Assembly: GCF_014805685.1 (NCBI RefSeq)
Contig: NC_060885.1
Coordinates: forward strand, 26,409,632 to 26,473,631
DNA: 64,000 nucleotides
Source: Silurus meridionalis
Lineage: Eukaryota > Chordata > Actinopteri > Siluriformes > Siluridae
Direction of reading: 5' to 3'
This document shows, piece after piece, positions 21,046 through 34,007 of the stretch; the stretch's first letter is position 1; each line of letters starts with the position of its first letter. Position numbers and translations under genes: made by a program. A model generated the notes under the pieces. That model saw nothing but the letters and a program-made list of their open reading frames with translations, was not told the DNA's origin and did no database searches.

Positions 21046-21151
21046 TATTTTTTTCTTTGGAGAAATCCCTTCCGAATCCTAGGTGTTTTTTCACCCCATA
21101 TAAATGATAAGACTGTCTAAGTTCTGAAAAAGGATTTAGGTAAAAAGACTG
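21046..21151 (-). mobile_element. L1-type LINE fragment cut by the CACTA-type element
   Basis: The minus strand gives LSFIWGEKTPRIRKGFLQ, a motif typical of the post-RT region of L1/Tx1-group LINEs. It abuts the CACTG end at 21152. The rest of the L1 resumes at 39561 in the same orientation. Confidence 0.65.
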
Positions 21152-22381
21152 CACTGTAAAAAAATATCCGTATATTTAACAGTGATAAACAGTAAAATTG
21201 TGACAGTAAAAATCCGTAAACTATAAAATATTTTAAAACTGTAGATTTAATGTGAATTTCCCGTAAATAAATGAATCTGTGAAAACCAGTAATTTGTATA
21301 TTGGTTCTCAGAAAAAAATATTTACCAATACCGTAATGCACTATTGCAGTGTTTTTTTAAATGGAAAATTTTCATAAAGTGTATACCAGTCAAACACTAT
21401 GATTTTGATATTTATTTGTTAAAAAAAAATTACAGGCTTTAATTGTTAAATGCAAGTATGATTGTGTTGGTAACGAATGTATGCTATAATATGACATTGT
21501 GATTTTTTAAATATTTTCACATAATAATGAATTAAATAGCACTATAAAGAAATCAAAATCACTTTACACTGAATTCATTCTTGATTTACTCCACCTTCAC
21601 ACATTGGTTGTGTTAATAAGCAGTGTACAATGTATTAGAATTTTTTTCCCTCAAGTGTCATATTTGAGTAAAATTAAATCTTTGTCTTTATCAGTTCCCT
21701 TTTGTTTTGTGTTTTTTAAAACAGCATATTCTTCTTCTTTATACTTTAAATCAATCTTTTTTATGATCCCACAAAACCTTAAAATAATAATATCGTGCTT
21801 GTTTTATTTATTTATTTATTTATACTTAAATCATACTATATCTCTATTTTTTAGGGAAAATAAAACTGTATGATTTGAAAAGTATTTTATTCAAAATCGT
21901 TTCCCTCCTGAAATCTTTCACATCAAGGCGCCTGAATTCAAACGGGCCAATCAGCGCACTGCATCAGGCAATTAACGTATTTGCAGCCCCGCTCACTTTG
22001 GACTACGGCATCATCGTTTTCACCAAGTTTTTTCTATTTTCTTGGATTTAACCTCAACCACAGGTCGTCTTCAGTTACTTCGGTAAGAAAAATATCTAAA
22101 TTTGTTTATTTATGAACAGTGTTGTGTTGCAGACAGCGAAGGAGCAAAGTTATGTTAGCTTTAGCTTAAAGTCCTGCACTAACGTGAGCCACCTCAGACT
22201 AAAAAACAGCTTTCTAACGCCAGTAGTGGATGTTTCAGAGACGTGTGGATTAATGTAGGTCGTCTTATAAGTGTAACTCCATTTTAAGGCTTTAGGTAAA
22301 GGCAGCCTGGATTTTCCAGCTTTTTATGATATCAGGCTAGAGTTGTAAGTTAGTTAACCTCACAGCTGTGTTCTATGGAAT

Positions 22382-25300
22382 ATGTATTCTTGCTGCATAT
22401 GTGGAGAATCGGTTCAGTCCGTGAAAGCTTATGTTTTTAATTGCAGACTGCATCGTAATGAACCCCGGTGTATTTTTCAATGTGTAAGCTGTAAGCAGGT
22501 GTTTTCTCGATATGCCGCTTTAAAGTCTCACTTCTACCGCCACCACACCAGTGCTGCAGCCGTCTCTCACAATACTTCCCCTATGGCAGGGGTGTCAAAC
22601 TCAGGCCCGCGGTGTAATTATATTTGGCCCGCGAGATCATATTAAATGTGTATTAGAGCTGGCCCGCCTGTTTATAGCGCATACACCGCTAATACTACAA
22701 ATCCCAGAATGCTTTGTTAGTGCGTTGACGCGTCATTTGAGACCGCTGAGAAACTGGCAGCCCAAGCTGCTCAAATCCTCTCTGTTCAGCAGCACATATC
22801 TGTGTGAGTAACTGTTCTCTTTGATGAAGGTGAACAAAACACCACTCAGGAGTCTCACTGATGAACATCTTCACTATCCTGAGGATTTCCTCAGCTCAGA
22901 GCATCAACCCAGACATGATGCACGCTCATATAAGAAGAGATGCAGGAATCTGACTTCAACCATTCAAAGTCAATCAGAGTGTAGCAAACTGAGCTTGAAT
23001 GAATGTTGTCTTTATGCACTTTTCTACTCCAAGGCATGAACTGTTAATAGTTGAAATGTTTTATTTTATTTTTTTTATTTTTTTTTTTATTGAAGGAAAT
23101 TATTATTATTTTTGGTTGTTCTGTTGTTGGCCTGTGAAAAAAGAATTTACATTAAAAAGGAATTCAAAAGGCTAGAGAGAGAGAGATAATAAAAAACGAA
23201 TACCACTGATGTGTTTTATTTCAAATTTAATTTTTATATGTTTATAATATTAAACTTTTGTTGTTTCAGATTCAATGTTTATGAAAAATTAAAGTTTGTT
23301 TCCATATGAAAAGGTTCAACATTACAGATCTGGATAGAAGGAAAACATGCACAATTGCAGTCAATTTTTCAATAAATATTGAGTTTGGCCCTCGACCTCG
23401 TCCCAGTTTTTAATTTTGGCCCACTGTGAATTTGAGTTTGACACCCCTGCCCTATGGTATTGAATTGTACCGTTTCACTATGTGAACGCCAGTGTGAGGG
23501 AACTAAAGCTTTGATTGCTCACTTAAAGGAACACATAGATGAGGGACGACATGTGACTTGTCCAGTGAGAGGATGTCAAAGTGTGTTCTCTGTAAAATCT
23601 TCATTTACCTCCCATATGACTAGAAAACACAAATGTTTAGAAAATGTGATTTGGGGTTCAAACAAAGATACTCGGTCAGAGAGTCCAACTACAAGTGCCA
23701 CCATTCAGGAAGCTGCCAGTGTGTCAGACACAGAAAATCCTTGTATGTATGGGCCTAATTTCAGTGACCTGTATCTCAGAAATGTGTGCATGTTTTACAT
23801 TAAACTACAAGGACAGCATCTTCTGCCAGCATCTACCATTCAAACAATTGTTAAAGAAATACAAAATATACATGAATTGGGACAGATGTATACACTGAAT
23901 AGACTAAGCTCACTCTAAAAAAAATATTTCAGTTTCAGATGAGGATGTTATAAAAATCTGTGACACCGTAAAACAATCTGACTTGTTCTCTGCTTGTCAC
24001 ACAGGACCTATGAGAACTGCTTACTCAAGAGTTCAGTGCTTTAAAGATGTGTTTAATATGTTGAACCAAAAAAAGTATTCCTGGGCAGAGACGAGAACAG
24101 AACTGAGAGATTTGCTTATGTTCCTGTGCTAAATACTTTGAAGAATATACTGGAATCTAGTTTTTGGCAAGGTCTCATATCAGTGGATCCTGATGTTTCA
24201 GGAGCAGATGTTCTCAGTGAGTGTTGTGATGGAGATGTGTTTGTGTCAAGCACATTTTTTAAAGAAAATCCAAATTGTCTCAAGCTGGTTCTATACCAGG
24301 ATGCATTTGAAGTAGTGAACCCACTTGGTTCTGCAAAAAAGAAGCACAAGGTTTTGGCTGTGTACTTCTCTCTACTCAACATTCCTCCCCATGCCCGGTC
24401 GAATGCTAATCATATGCAGCTAGTTTTACTGTTTAGGGAGAAGGATTTTATGGAATTTGGCCATGACAAAGTTTTTTCAGAACTCCTGAACGATTTGAAA
24501 GTACTAGAGGAGAATGGCATAACGATGGCAGACAAAACTGTTGTGATGGAAGCTCTCTACTGCATTGCTGGAGACAACCTGGGCTCTCATTGTATTAGGG
24601 GTTTTTACAGAAAATTTCAGTTCATCAGTATATTTATGCATATATTGTCTGTTAACTCAAACTGAATTTCAGGGTGCTGATCCAGCAGTCTGTGGACCTC
24701 AGAGGACTCCAGAAACCTATAGATCTGCCACAGAACAGCTGGAAAGAGAAGACGTGTCAGAAGTACAGGGGATAAAGTTCAGGTCTGTGTTTAATTCTTT
24801 ACAAAACTTTGATGTTTGCACACCTGTGCATGCCCCATGTCTTGGTCATGACATTTTTGAGGGTGTCCGCTCATATGATCTTGCTCTTTACCTCAAATAT
24901 TTCATCTGCACAAATAAATGGTTCACTTACACAGTTCTGAACAGGCACATCAAGCAATTTAAATACAAAGGAACATATACTTTATCAAAACATTGAAACT
25001 TAGTGGACTAGCTGTTCAAAATTGGAACTTCTTGAGACTTTTACCTCTCATAATTGGAGAAAATGTGCAGAACCCTCAAGATGATGTCTGGCAGTTAACG
25101 TTGCAGCTCAAGGACATCGTTGACTTAATTTGTGCTCAGCAAATTTCCAAGTCCCAGGTTACTTATCTGGATGCTCTCATCCAAGAATATTTGGAAACCA
25201 GAAAGGCATTGTTTCCTAATACCAAATTAAAACCTAAACACCATTACTTAGGACATTATCCAGGGCTAATCCTAAAATTTGGCCCTCTCATCAGGCTTTG

Positions 25301-25600
25301 GACGATGCGCTTTGAGAGCAAGCACAGTTATTGCAAAAGATGCACAAGGCATCTGAAAATTTTCAAAAACCTGTGCTTGACTCTTTCAGAGAGACATCAA
25401 ATGTTCCAGGCCTTCCTTTCTGCTGGGTCAGTCAGTCCTCCAGCATAAAAGATGGCTCACCATTTTACTTGGAGCTTTACAGTGAGCAAGTTAAAGACGC
25501 AGTCCTACATTTTGGTTTTTCTGAAAGGAATATGAAGATTCCAGCTGATGTTCAGTACAATGGCTTTGCTTACAGGAAGGGCAGTTTTTTGTCATGAAGT
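22382..25600 (+). pseudogene. Zinc-finger CACTA-type transposase of CACTA-1, frameshifted
   Basis: The frame opens at 22382 with CCICG and C2H2 fingers (CVSCKQVFSRYAALKSHFYR followed by HH). After the inserted hAT it continues with CPVRGCQSVFSVKSSFTSHM. The following body has KICDTVKQSDLFSACHTGPM, LYQDAFEVVNPLGSAKKKHK, AISGDN-like AGDNLGSH, APCLGHDIFEGV, LKPKHHYLGHYPGLILKFGP and LIRLWTMRFESKHSYCKRCT. DAFEVVNPLG and GDNLGSH resemble the first two acidic positions of CACTA transposases; I infer the third lies near GHDIFEG or beyond. I count at least five frame breaks (near 23915, 24070, 24600, 24990 and 25430), so the protein is not made as such. Similar zinc-finger plus transposase proteins recur, uncharacterised, in fish genomes (memory, unchecked). 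Confidence 0.75.
22587..23449. mobile_element. hAT-family element, copy 1 (863 bp)
   Basis: Inverted ends CAGGGGTGTCAAACTC and GAGTTTGACACCCCTG, with the 8-bp duplication CCCTATGG (22579-22586, 23450-23457). It interrupts the zinc-finger frame of CACTA-1. Inside remains a scrap of transposase C-terminus (SLTDEHLHYPEDF, out of frame). A longer relative lies at 42921-43881. Confidence 0.93.
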
Positions 25601-27445
25601 ATGATGAGTCAGTGGAGTTTGGTGAACTTATGCTGATTTTTGTTATGGATGATTCAGCTCTTCATTTTCTCATGAGAGTTTATGATGCTGAATTTATTTC
25701 TTACTACCACATGTACTCAGTAAAAAAAAGACACTGGCAGATTAGAGTGCAGACTCATCAGTGAACTGATTGACTTGTGGCCATTGTCATCTTATGTGAA
25801 AAATGGTTACCAGATTATTCCACTGAAGCACAGCATCTTGTCTGACTGAATGCCTTAATTTCATTGGACCAGAGACCAAACTCTTTGTTTGTTTGTCTTA
25901 AAAGATATGGCTGAATCACAGCTGCTAAAGAACATAGGGGATGCGATAGCAGGAGTGCTTCCGGACCTTCCTGATCAACTTGTTAAGTCCATTGAAGATA
26001 CTTTGAAAACACTTGGTGCGGCAACCACAGATGATTTAAAGTACATCACAGAAAACGATTTGCTGCCAGTGTTAAAGCCCATACAAGCCCGAAGACTGGT
26101 TGCTGCCTGGACCCAAAATAGTGAGTATAGAACAATGTCACCACATCACCCACTTGTTAACATGGTGTAAGGGTTAGAATATGAATTTTTATGAGTCTAA
26201 TGATGATGTGATTATTATTTCCTGAATAAATAAATGTTATTATGCAATAGGGGGCTGTTTAAAAAAAAATAATTTTTAAAATGCAATCTGTTAGACAATT
26301 TGCATTTAGTTTTTACTATTTTGTGTAACCTTAATGTCTCCAAATGCATCTATACAGTGTGTAATTTAGCAAAACAGAAAAAAGCGTTACTCAGTGTTTA
26401 ATACTTTTATATCTTCTTTTTAGTCTCCGGGGGCCAGTTGTTCAAAAAGTTTAATCTGGATCAAAATGATCCGGATTTGGAAATCCCATTTTTTCCTATC
26501 CAGGATCAGGTAATCCATCTTACTTTTATACCGGTTTTTCAAAGCAACATTCAACTGAATCACCCTGATCCAGATACACAGTTTTCAAGATTACCAAATT
26601 CAGATTACCTGTGCTTTAAATGGGACAACATACAATGTGGGCTACCAGCTATGTAAAGAACAGGTAGAAGTAGAAGAGCCAACATGGGGTCACTGTAAGA
26701 GTTTTTTATTTTGAGACAAAACACAAAAATAACAAACATCCACTTCCATTCATAATTTATTTTATGACCCCTCATCTGATTCACAAAAAAACAAATATAC
26801 ACTAACAAATACATTGTGGATATTTTGAAAACGTCTAAAAAAAAATGAAATGGTTAAATGTCCAATAGTCAACAAAATAAAGAATGTTCAGGGTTCTGTT
26901 TCATCTGAGGAGGAGAGACCAGCATTTCCAAGCTCTGCTTTTAGGAGGCGGATCTGAAGTTTTGCTTTGGTTTGCTGCAGTTTGGTCAGCTTGATTTGTT
27001 CCTCTGCCAGGAGTATCTGTGGTTCTGCTCTTTCAGTCTCTCGTTTTAAAAGTAATTCAAAGGCATCATCATTATTCGGCAAAGGACGCTTCAAGCTTCT
27101 TTTCTGAGCTCCTGTGACTGCTGGCTCTACCAATGAGGATCCACACTGTAAAAACTCTTACTATGATCTACTCAATTTTTTTGGTGAAGCATTTTTAAAC
27201 TTAAAAAAATTTAGTAAATTTGAAAGCTGTGAAATCATTGAAATATACTTTAAAAGTTAAATAAATGTGACTAAAAAAAATTGTAGTAAGTAGATTTAAA
27301 TAATTAAATGAACTGATATCATAAATAAAATTAAGTAAATATAATTTTAAAAATTAAGTAGATTCAAATCATTTAGGTAATCTCATAAATAAAATTGAGT
27401 AAATATAATTAAAATCCCTAAACAATAGTAATTTGATAGTAAATC

Positions 27446-30400
27446 TTCTTCTTCTTTCGGCTGCTCCCATTAGGGGTCGCCACAGCGGATCATCCGTCTC
27501 CATACCACCCTGTCCTCTACATCTGCCTCTTTCACACCAACTACCTGCATGTCTTCCCTCACCACATCCATGAACCTCCTCCTTGGCCTTCCTCTTTTCC
27601 TCCTACCTGGTGGCTCCATCTTCAGCATTCTTCTACCAATATAATTCATGTCCCTTCTCTGCACATGTCCAAACCATCTCAATCTCGCCTCCTCACCTTG
27701 TCACCAAAACATCCTACATGCTGTCCCTCTAATAAACTCATTTCTAATCTTGTCCATCCTCGTCACTCCCAACGAAAACCTTAACATCTTCAGTTCTGCT
27801 ACCTCCAGCTCCACCTCCTGCCTTTTACTCAATGCCACTGTCTCTAATCCATACAACATCGCAGGTCTCACCACAGTCCTATAAACTTTCCCTTTCATTC
27901 TTGCAGATACCCTACTATCACAAATCACTCCTGTCACTCTTCTCCACCCACTCCACCCTGCCTGCACTCTTTTCTTTACTTCTAACACACTCTCCATTAC
28001 TTTGCACTGTTGACCCCAGGTACCTGAACTCCTCCACCTTCTCCACCTCTTTTCCTGCAACCGCATCACCCACTGCCCTCCCTCTCATTCACACACATGT
28101 ACTCTGTCTTACTCCTACTGACTTTCATTCCCCTTCTCTCCAGCACATATCTCCACCTCTCCAGGCTCTTCTCAACCTGCTCTACTCTCACCACAAATCA
28201 CAATATCATCTGCAAACATCATAGTCCAGGAGACTTCTGTCTGACCTCGTCCGTCAACCTGTCCATCACCACTGCAAACAGGAAAGGGCTCAGGGCCGAT
28301 CCTTGATGCAGTCCAACCTTCACCCTGAACCAGTCTGTCGTACCCACTGCACACTTCACTGCCGTCACACTGTCCTCATACATGTCCTGCACCACCCTCA
28401 CATACTTCTCTGACACACCTGACTTCCTCATACAATACCACAACTCCTCTCTTGGCACTCTGTCGACGCTTTCTAAATCCACAAATACACAATGCAATTC
28501 CTTCTGTCCTTCTCTATACTTCTCCATCAACATCCTCAAAGCAAATAAGGCATCTGTGGTGCTCTTCCTCGGCATGAAACCATACTGTTGCTCACAGATG
28601 GTCACCTCTTCTCTCAGCCTGGCTTCCACTACTCTTTCCCATAACTTCATGGTGTGACTGATCAACTTAATTCCCCTGTAGTTACTGCAGGTCTGCACAT
28701 CTCCTTATGCTTAAAGATCGGTACCAGCACACTCCTTCTCCATTCCTCAGGCATCCTCTCCCCTTCCAGAATCCTGTTAAACAATCTGGTTAAAAACTCC
28801 ACTGCCATCTCTCCTAAACATCTCCACGCTTCTACCGGTATGTCATCTGGTCCAACCGACTTTCCATTCTTCATCCTCTTAATCGCTGCTCTCACTTCCT
28901 CCTTACTAATCCTATCTACATCCTGCTTCACCAACTCCACATCCTCCAACCTTCTCTCTCTGTGATTTTCCTCATTCATCAGCTGCTCAAAATACTCCCT
29001 CCACCTTCTCAACACACTCTCCTCACTAGTCAACACATTTCCTCTCCATCCTTTATTGCTCTAACTTGCAGTACATCCTTCCCAGCTCGGTCCCTCTGCC
29101 TGGCCAATCGGTATAAATCCTTTTCTCCTTCCTTAGTGTCCAACCTCTTATACAGCTCCTCATATGCCTTTTCCTTGGCTTTCGCCACATCCTTTTACCT
29201 GCTGCCGCATCTCCTTGTACTCCTGCCTACTTTTCTCATCACTCTGTCGATCCCACTTCTGTTTTGCCAACCTCTTTCCCCTAATGCTCTCCTGCACTTC
29301 CTCATTCCACCACCACGTCTCCTTGTCTTGCTTTCTATTTCCAGATGTCACACCAAGTACTTTTCTAGCTGCCTCCCTCATCACTCCTGCAGTAGTTGCC
29401 CAATCATCCGGCACCTCTTCACCACCACCAAGCCCCTGTCTGACCTCTTCCCTGAACCTCACACTACACTCTTCCTCCTTCAGTTTCCACCATCTTATTC
29501 TTCTTTCAATCCTTACTTTCCTCCTCTTCTTCTTCGCCTCCAAAACCATCCTACAGACCACCATCCGATGCTGTCTAGCTACACTGTCCCCGCCAACACC
29601 TTACAGTCTCCAATCTCCTTCAGGTTGCATCTCCTGCATAGCACATAGTCCACCTGTGTGCACCTTCCTCCACTCTTATCGTCACCCTATGATCCTCCTT
29701 CTTCTTAAAATACGTGTTCACCACTGCCATTTCCATCCTTTTAGCAAAATCTACCACCATCTGCCCTTCCACATTCCTCTCCTTAAAACCATACCTACCC
29801 ATCACCTCCTCATCACCTCTGTTCCCTTCACCTACATACCCATTAAAGTCTGCCCCAATCACCAATCGTTCTTTCCTAGGTACACCATCTACCACTTCAT
29901 CTAATTCACTCCAGAATCTTTCCTTTTCCTCCATCTCACAGCCAACTTGTGGAGCATAGGCACTGATGACATTTATCATCATCCTTCAACTTCCACCTTC
30001 ACGATCATCACCCTATCAGAAACTCTCTTCACCTCTACTACACTCTTACTGTACTCTTCCTTCAGAATCACCCCTACACCATTTCTCTTCCATCCACACC
30101 ATGATAAAACAGTTTGAATCCACCTCCAATGTTCCTGGCCTTACTCCCTTTCCACTTAGTCTCCTGAACACACAGCATATCTACCTTTCTCCTCTCCATC
30201 ATATCAGCTATCTCTCTCCCTTTACCCGTCATAGTACCAACATTTAAAGTACCAACCCGAACCTCTACTCTCCTACACTGCTCCTTTTCCTGCCGTCTCT
30301 GTAGACGTCTTCCTCCTCTCCTTCTCCTCCTTCGGCCAACAGTAGCCCAATTTCCACCGGTACCTTGTCGGCTAACGATACCTGTGGCGGTCGTTGTTAA

Positions 30401-30566
30401 CCCGGGCCTCGACCGATCCGGTATGAAATTCTCCTTCATGATCCGCATATTTGATTTGGCACATGTCTTACGCTGGATGCCCTTTCTAACGCAACCCTCC
30501 CCATTTACCCTGGCTTGGGACCGACACTAAGAGTGCACTGGCTTGTGCCCCCCCTAATGGCTGGGT
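27446..30566 (-). mobile_element. RTE-type LINE, near full length (3.1 kb)
   Basis: A 20-bp duplication beginning TAGTAATTTGATAG lies at 27426-27445 and 30567-30586. The minus strand encodes, in order: a basic leader; an APE-type endonuclease (VRVGTLNVGTMTGKGREIAD, LCVQETKWKG, VIGADFNGYVGEG); RT (NYRGIKLISHTMKLWERVVE, QQYGFMPRKSTTDALFALRM, GLHQGSALSPFLFAVVMDRL, MMFADDIVICGESRAG); and a C-terminal block (YRTVVRPAMLYGLE, RWFGHVQRRDMNYIGRRMLK) ending CGDP. FADD is the RT active-site motif. The frame is broken at least six times. Such frames are often labelled craniofacial development protein 2-like in databases; this one is a retrotransposon. Confidence 0.93.
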
Positions 30567-31098
30567 TAGTAATTTGATAGTAAATCAAAAACACTAAAAA
30601 TAATTTTAATTTAAGGGTAGCTTTAATTTACATGCTGTATATACAAATGTCCTATATTTAACTCTTTACTGTAAAGTAAACTGTATTTACCATTCAGTCC
30701 ATGAGTACAAAAACCAAAATGAAAAACACCACCACATCATTTTAAACATTTGTCAAATTTGATCATGACTACAATTAAAAAAAACTTAAATACAAATTTC
30801 AGCCACTGATTCTTAAAAAATTACAAAGTTATAAATTAATACATTTATATGCCACGTTAGACCAGTGACATGTCATTAACCAACCTGGCATACTTTAAAA
30901 ATGACAACATTGGAAAAAAAATTAAATTTTAGTTACTGGACTCATATGAGGACTAACAAACATACGAAATTCATCAACCTTTTGGCCTTACAAAACTTAA
31001 CTGGCCTGAAGCGGAGTACAATTTAAACCTAACATCAGATAACACTTATCCAAAATGCATTTTAACAATTATACAACACATGGATGATGGACAACAAT

Positions 31099-31416
31099 CT
31101 ATGTAATCAAGTAATTTTTAAGTGTCTGTACCTTGGTTGAAAGTTTAAGTGGATTCAGCTCCAGGAAAAGTTTTTGAAAGACATCCATAGTATATTTAAT
31201 GTTCTTGGGGTATCGCAGGTCCAAGGCATATGTCAATCCCATAAGATAGCAGCAGGCTCTGCTAAGATCACAGAGTTTGTTGAGGACAACACCCTCAATC
31301 ACAATGCCTACATCGGTGACTGACCCATCTTTCTGAAGCAGGTAGATCTTCAGCACTTCCTCTGCTAATTCATCTTGAACACAAATAGGTTGATCAGCAA
31401 CATCCTGAAGACACAA
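31099..31416 (-). pseudogene. Accessory-gene C-terminal exon in CACTA-2
   Basis: After an acceptor-like TTTGTGTCTTCAG, the minus strand reads [20 protein letters not shown], then [35 protein letters not shown], and [18 protein letters not shown] before a stop. The order G-x-x-Y-x-L-x-YP ... FQ-x-x-F-x-x-(I/L)-NP matches the end of the CACTA-1 accessory gene (FGSYYCFNIPYP ... FFSINPERGTKV). The two are therefore homologous but quite diverged. Function unknown; upstream exons were not found in this element. Confidence 0.6.
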
Positions 31417-33049
31417 ATATAAAGAATAACAGGTTAGAGCTAATATTCATGGCAATTACAAAGGAAAAAATGTATACACATAAACGTGACTGACTGATAA
31501 AACATTACAGTTTAAAAACATCTTGCTGAATTCTTCATAATTTCATAAGAATGACAGACAATTAATTGATTTAAAATGTGAGTGCTTTACAACTTTTGAA
31601 CTTTGCGCTTATACAGAGACACCAATAATGTAGACTTTTTACATGCAGTAATATTGTAGTTTGGACAATTAAGTTACGACATGATGTGAACTTACCCTGA
31701 GAGACAGCGTTCTTTTAACAGACCATGACGCTACAGCCCACCGGGATTTGTCCCATTAACGTTATCTGTTACATCAGTCTAGTTAACTTACAATTGCTGG
31801 ACTAACTTAGTCATTATTTTCTACATTTAACTTTCTCACACGTGACTTTATATGCCCATCACCCAAGTAAATAACAATGACGAAGCCAAAAAAAAAAAAA
31901 ACACTGAATGTTTTGTGTACCCAAAACACGGCCAATATGTAATTAAATTTAGACAACTGACTACTTACCAGTTTTTACGGAGTCTTACGGTGGTTTTAGT
32001 CATGTGACCAGCAAACTCAAACTGGTTTCCCATCGTTAAACGTTGTCCACGTGACCACAAAAGCCAGGAAACATGCTCAATTTATTTAGTCGATGCAAAA
32101 TACAAAAAAAATTGATTGGAAGTTAGTAATCGTTTTGGTCTTTAAGACTAAGAAATTTAATTGCATCATTCTTAAATATTTTCATTTAAATGTACCAAAA
32201 ACTTTAAATATATATAAAAAATATAATTTGTTGTTTAAATGCTTATTTTTCTTAATAAAATATACTTAATTAATTAAGTAAATATTATTTTAAAAAATCT
32301 CTGGGATTTTTACTCATTAATTTTGGTAATTCCAATTTAAATAATCTCTTAAATGATATTTAGAGATTTTATTGAGTTAATACAAGTATTTATTTTTGTG
32401 ATATTTACAAAGCCACTGAATTATTTTTTACAGTGCAGGTTGTATTTCAGTAATAGGGCTGAGATCCAGAATGAATGTTTCCTCTGCATTAGGAGGAACT
32501 GGCTCACTTTCCTCTACAATCGTAGGTTCACCATCCCCTACAACACCTTGAATCCTGTGCAGAGCTTTAGAGTTCTCACCTTCATGAATGTCCAGAACCA
32601 CATCTGTGTATTCACCTTTCTTAAAGGGTTTGTTGCCTGTTTGGGTGTATTTTGCTTCAGCAAGGTCCTTTGTTGCTCTGGCCCTCAGATTCTTCCATCT
32701 AAATTTCACTTGCTCCAAGGTCCTCTCTGGCCAGACCCCATTGCATTCACATTCTGGGTGATTTCAACCCAAATGTCTTTCTTCCTTTTGTTAGTCACCA
32801 TTCCACCCGCAACAGAGCTTCCTACTATTGAGGCATAATGGCACTTAACACCCTCCAGCAGTGCATGGGTTTCTGCAACAGTGAAATTAGGTCCTTTTGA
32901 GTCCATGGTTCCACCTCATCTGTTGCAGTGAATATAGTATTTAGAGGCCTTGGACATGATTGATTTAATTGAACACAAGCCACAGCCCATCAGCCAATTG
33001 CTGTGTGGGTATTTGACAGCCATCTTATATTCAGCCTTTCTTAGAGGAC

Positions 33050-34007
33050 TTAGTGAGGCACTGACATGGCAGGTATTCTCCATCACTACCACTGTTTTGA
33101 TGGAAGAGGATACCGTCAAAGGGTGTATGTTTAGCGTGCACAACCACTGGAGCAATACACCACTGAAGAACTGTATGCTCGCTTTCGCTTTGGGAATGCT
33201 AATATTAAGTACATTGCAGACCTTGTCAGGCCAAAACTTCAACCTGAAGGAATCAGTCTGCCTGTGGAGGAACAGGTCCTCATTGGTCTGCGCTTCTATG
33301 CATCTGGCACTTCCTACCAAGTAGTTGGTGACAATATAGGAGTGGACAAATCAACTGTGAGTGATGTAGTGAAAGCTGTGTAAATTGCATTGGCCAGCCT
33401 GGTCAACAGTTTGTTTCACTTCCAAAGGATGTCCAGATTGCCCAGGCCAAGCACAAGTTTTTTCTTTTGGGGAACATGCCCAATACTTTTGGGGTTATTG
33501 ACTGCACTCATGTGCATATCCAAGCACCTCATGGGAGGGATTGGGAGTACATCAACCAAAAGGGGCGATGCTGACCTTATCATCACAAACTGTGTTGTGA
33601 AGTTGCCTGGGTCTGTTCATGATGCACGTATCCTGAGAGAGAGTGCTTTATACAGAGCGTTGCAAACCAACCGACCGGATGGAATAATATTAGGAGACAG
33701 TGCCTATCCACTCCTACCATGGCTGATGACTTTTCTTGCAGCAACAACACCGGCGCAGGCACGCTTCAACACTGATCATTGCAAAACAAGATGTGCAATT
33801 GAACGTTTAAATGGAGTTCTGAAGAGACGCTTTGCATGCCTTAACTACTTGCGAGTGGAACCACAGGGAGCATGCAACATAATACTTGCGTGTATCGTTC
33901 TGCACAACATCGCTACCAGGCGCAATGTCCCTCTCTGTGATGATGTTTATGATGCACCTGAGCCTGTTGAAGAACCAGACCAACCTCTGGCATTCTGTCA
34001 GAATTAG
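33050..34007 (+). pseudogene. PIF/Harbinger transposase (HARBI1-like), broken
   Basis: The plus strand encodes YARFRFGNANIKYIADLVRP, then GTSYQVVGDNIGVDKSTVSD (helix-turn-helix-like) to a stop at 33381. A shifted frame follows with FGVIDCTHVHIQAPHGRDWE and, after another shift near 33570, ADLIITNCVVKLPGSVHDAR, ILGDSAYPLLPWLMTF and CAIERLNGVLKRRFACLNYL. DCTH, GDSAYP and AIER supply the three acidic residues of the DDE triad. C-terminal end at 34007. It is the transposon gene, not host harbi1, because it sits between Harbinger inverted ends and next to the Myb-like ORF. Confidence 0.9.

Larger units (their letters stand above)
27144..32435 (-). mobile_element. Second CACTA-type element (CACTA-2), nested in Harbinger ORF1
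   Basis: Ends CACTGTAAAAACTC and TTTTTTACAGTG, flanked by a 2-bp CA duplication (27142-27143, 32436-32437). Subterminal zones hold many short repeats such as AAATAAAATTRAGTAAATAT. It contains an RTE insertion (27446-30566) and one recognisable minus-strand exon (31416-31099) resembling the accessory gene of CACTA-1. No transposase is seen, so it looks non-autonomous, about 2.2 kb without the RTE. Confidence 0.82.
26888..32906 (-). pseudogene. Harbinger Myb/SANT-like DNA-binding ORF, split by CACTA-2
   Basis: The minus strand starts MDSKGPNFTVAETHALLEGV (32906) and continues with WVEITQNVNA and, after a one-base shift near 32715, VKFRWKNLRARATKDLAEAK. These are hallmarks of the trihelix/Myb-like protein that accompanies PIF/Harbinger transposases and helps DNA binding and nuclear import. 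The frame runs to ITEIQPA at 32436. It is interrupted by CACTA-2 and resumes at 27141 with SSLVEPAVTGAQKRSLKRPL, then a Lys/Glu/Gln-rich coiled-coil-like end (LAEEQIKLTKLQQTKAKLQI) stopping at 26888. The join across the insertion is in frame once the CA duplication is removed. The insertion and frameshift make it non-functional. Confidence 0.85.

Noticed and set aside
22382..22645. Independent host zinc-finger gene
   Set aside because: It continues, through a hAT insertion, into a transposase-like body within CACTG ends.
27470..30448. Host gene similar to craniofacial development protein 2
   Set aside because: Endonuclease plus reverse transcriptase order, a 20-bp target duplication and multiple frameshifts identify an RTE retrotransposon.
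33550..34007. Host harbi1 gene
   Set aside because: It lies between Harbinger inverted ends beside the Myb-like partner ORF and has stops and shifts.
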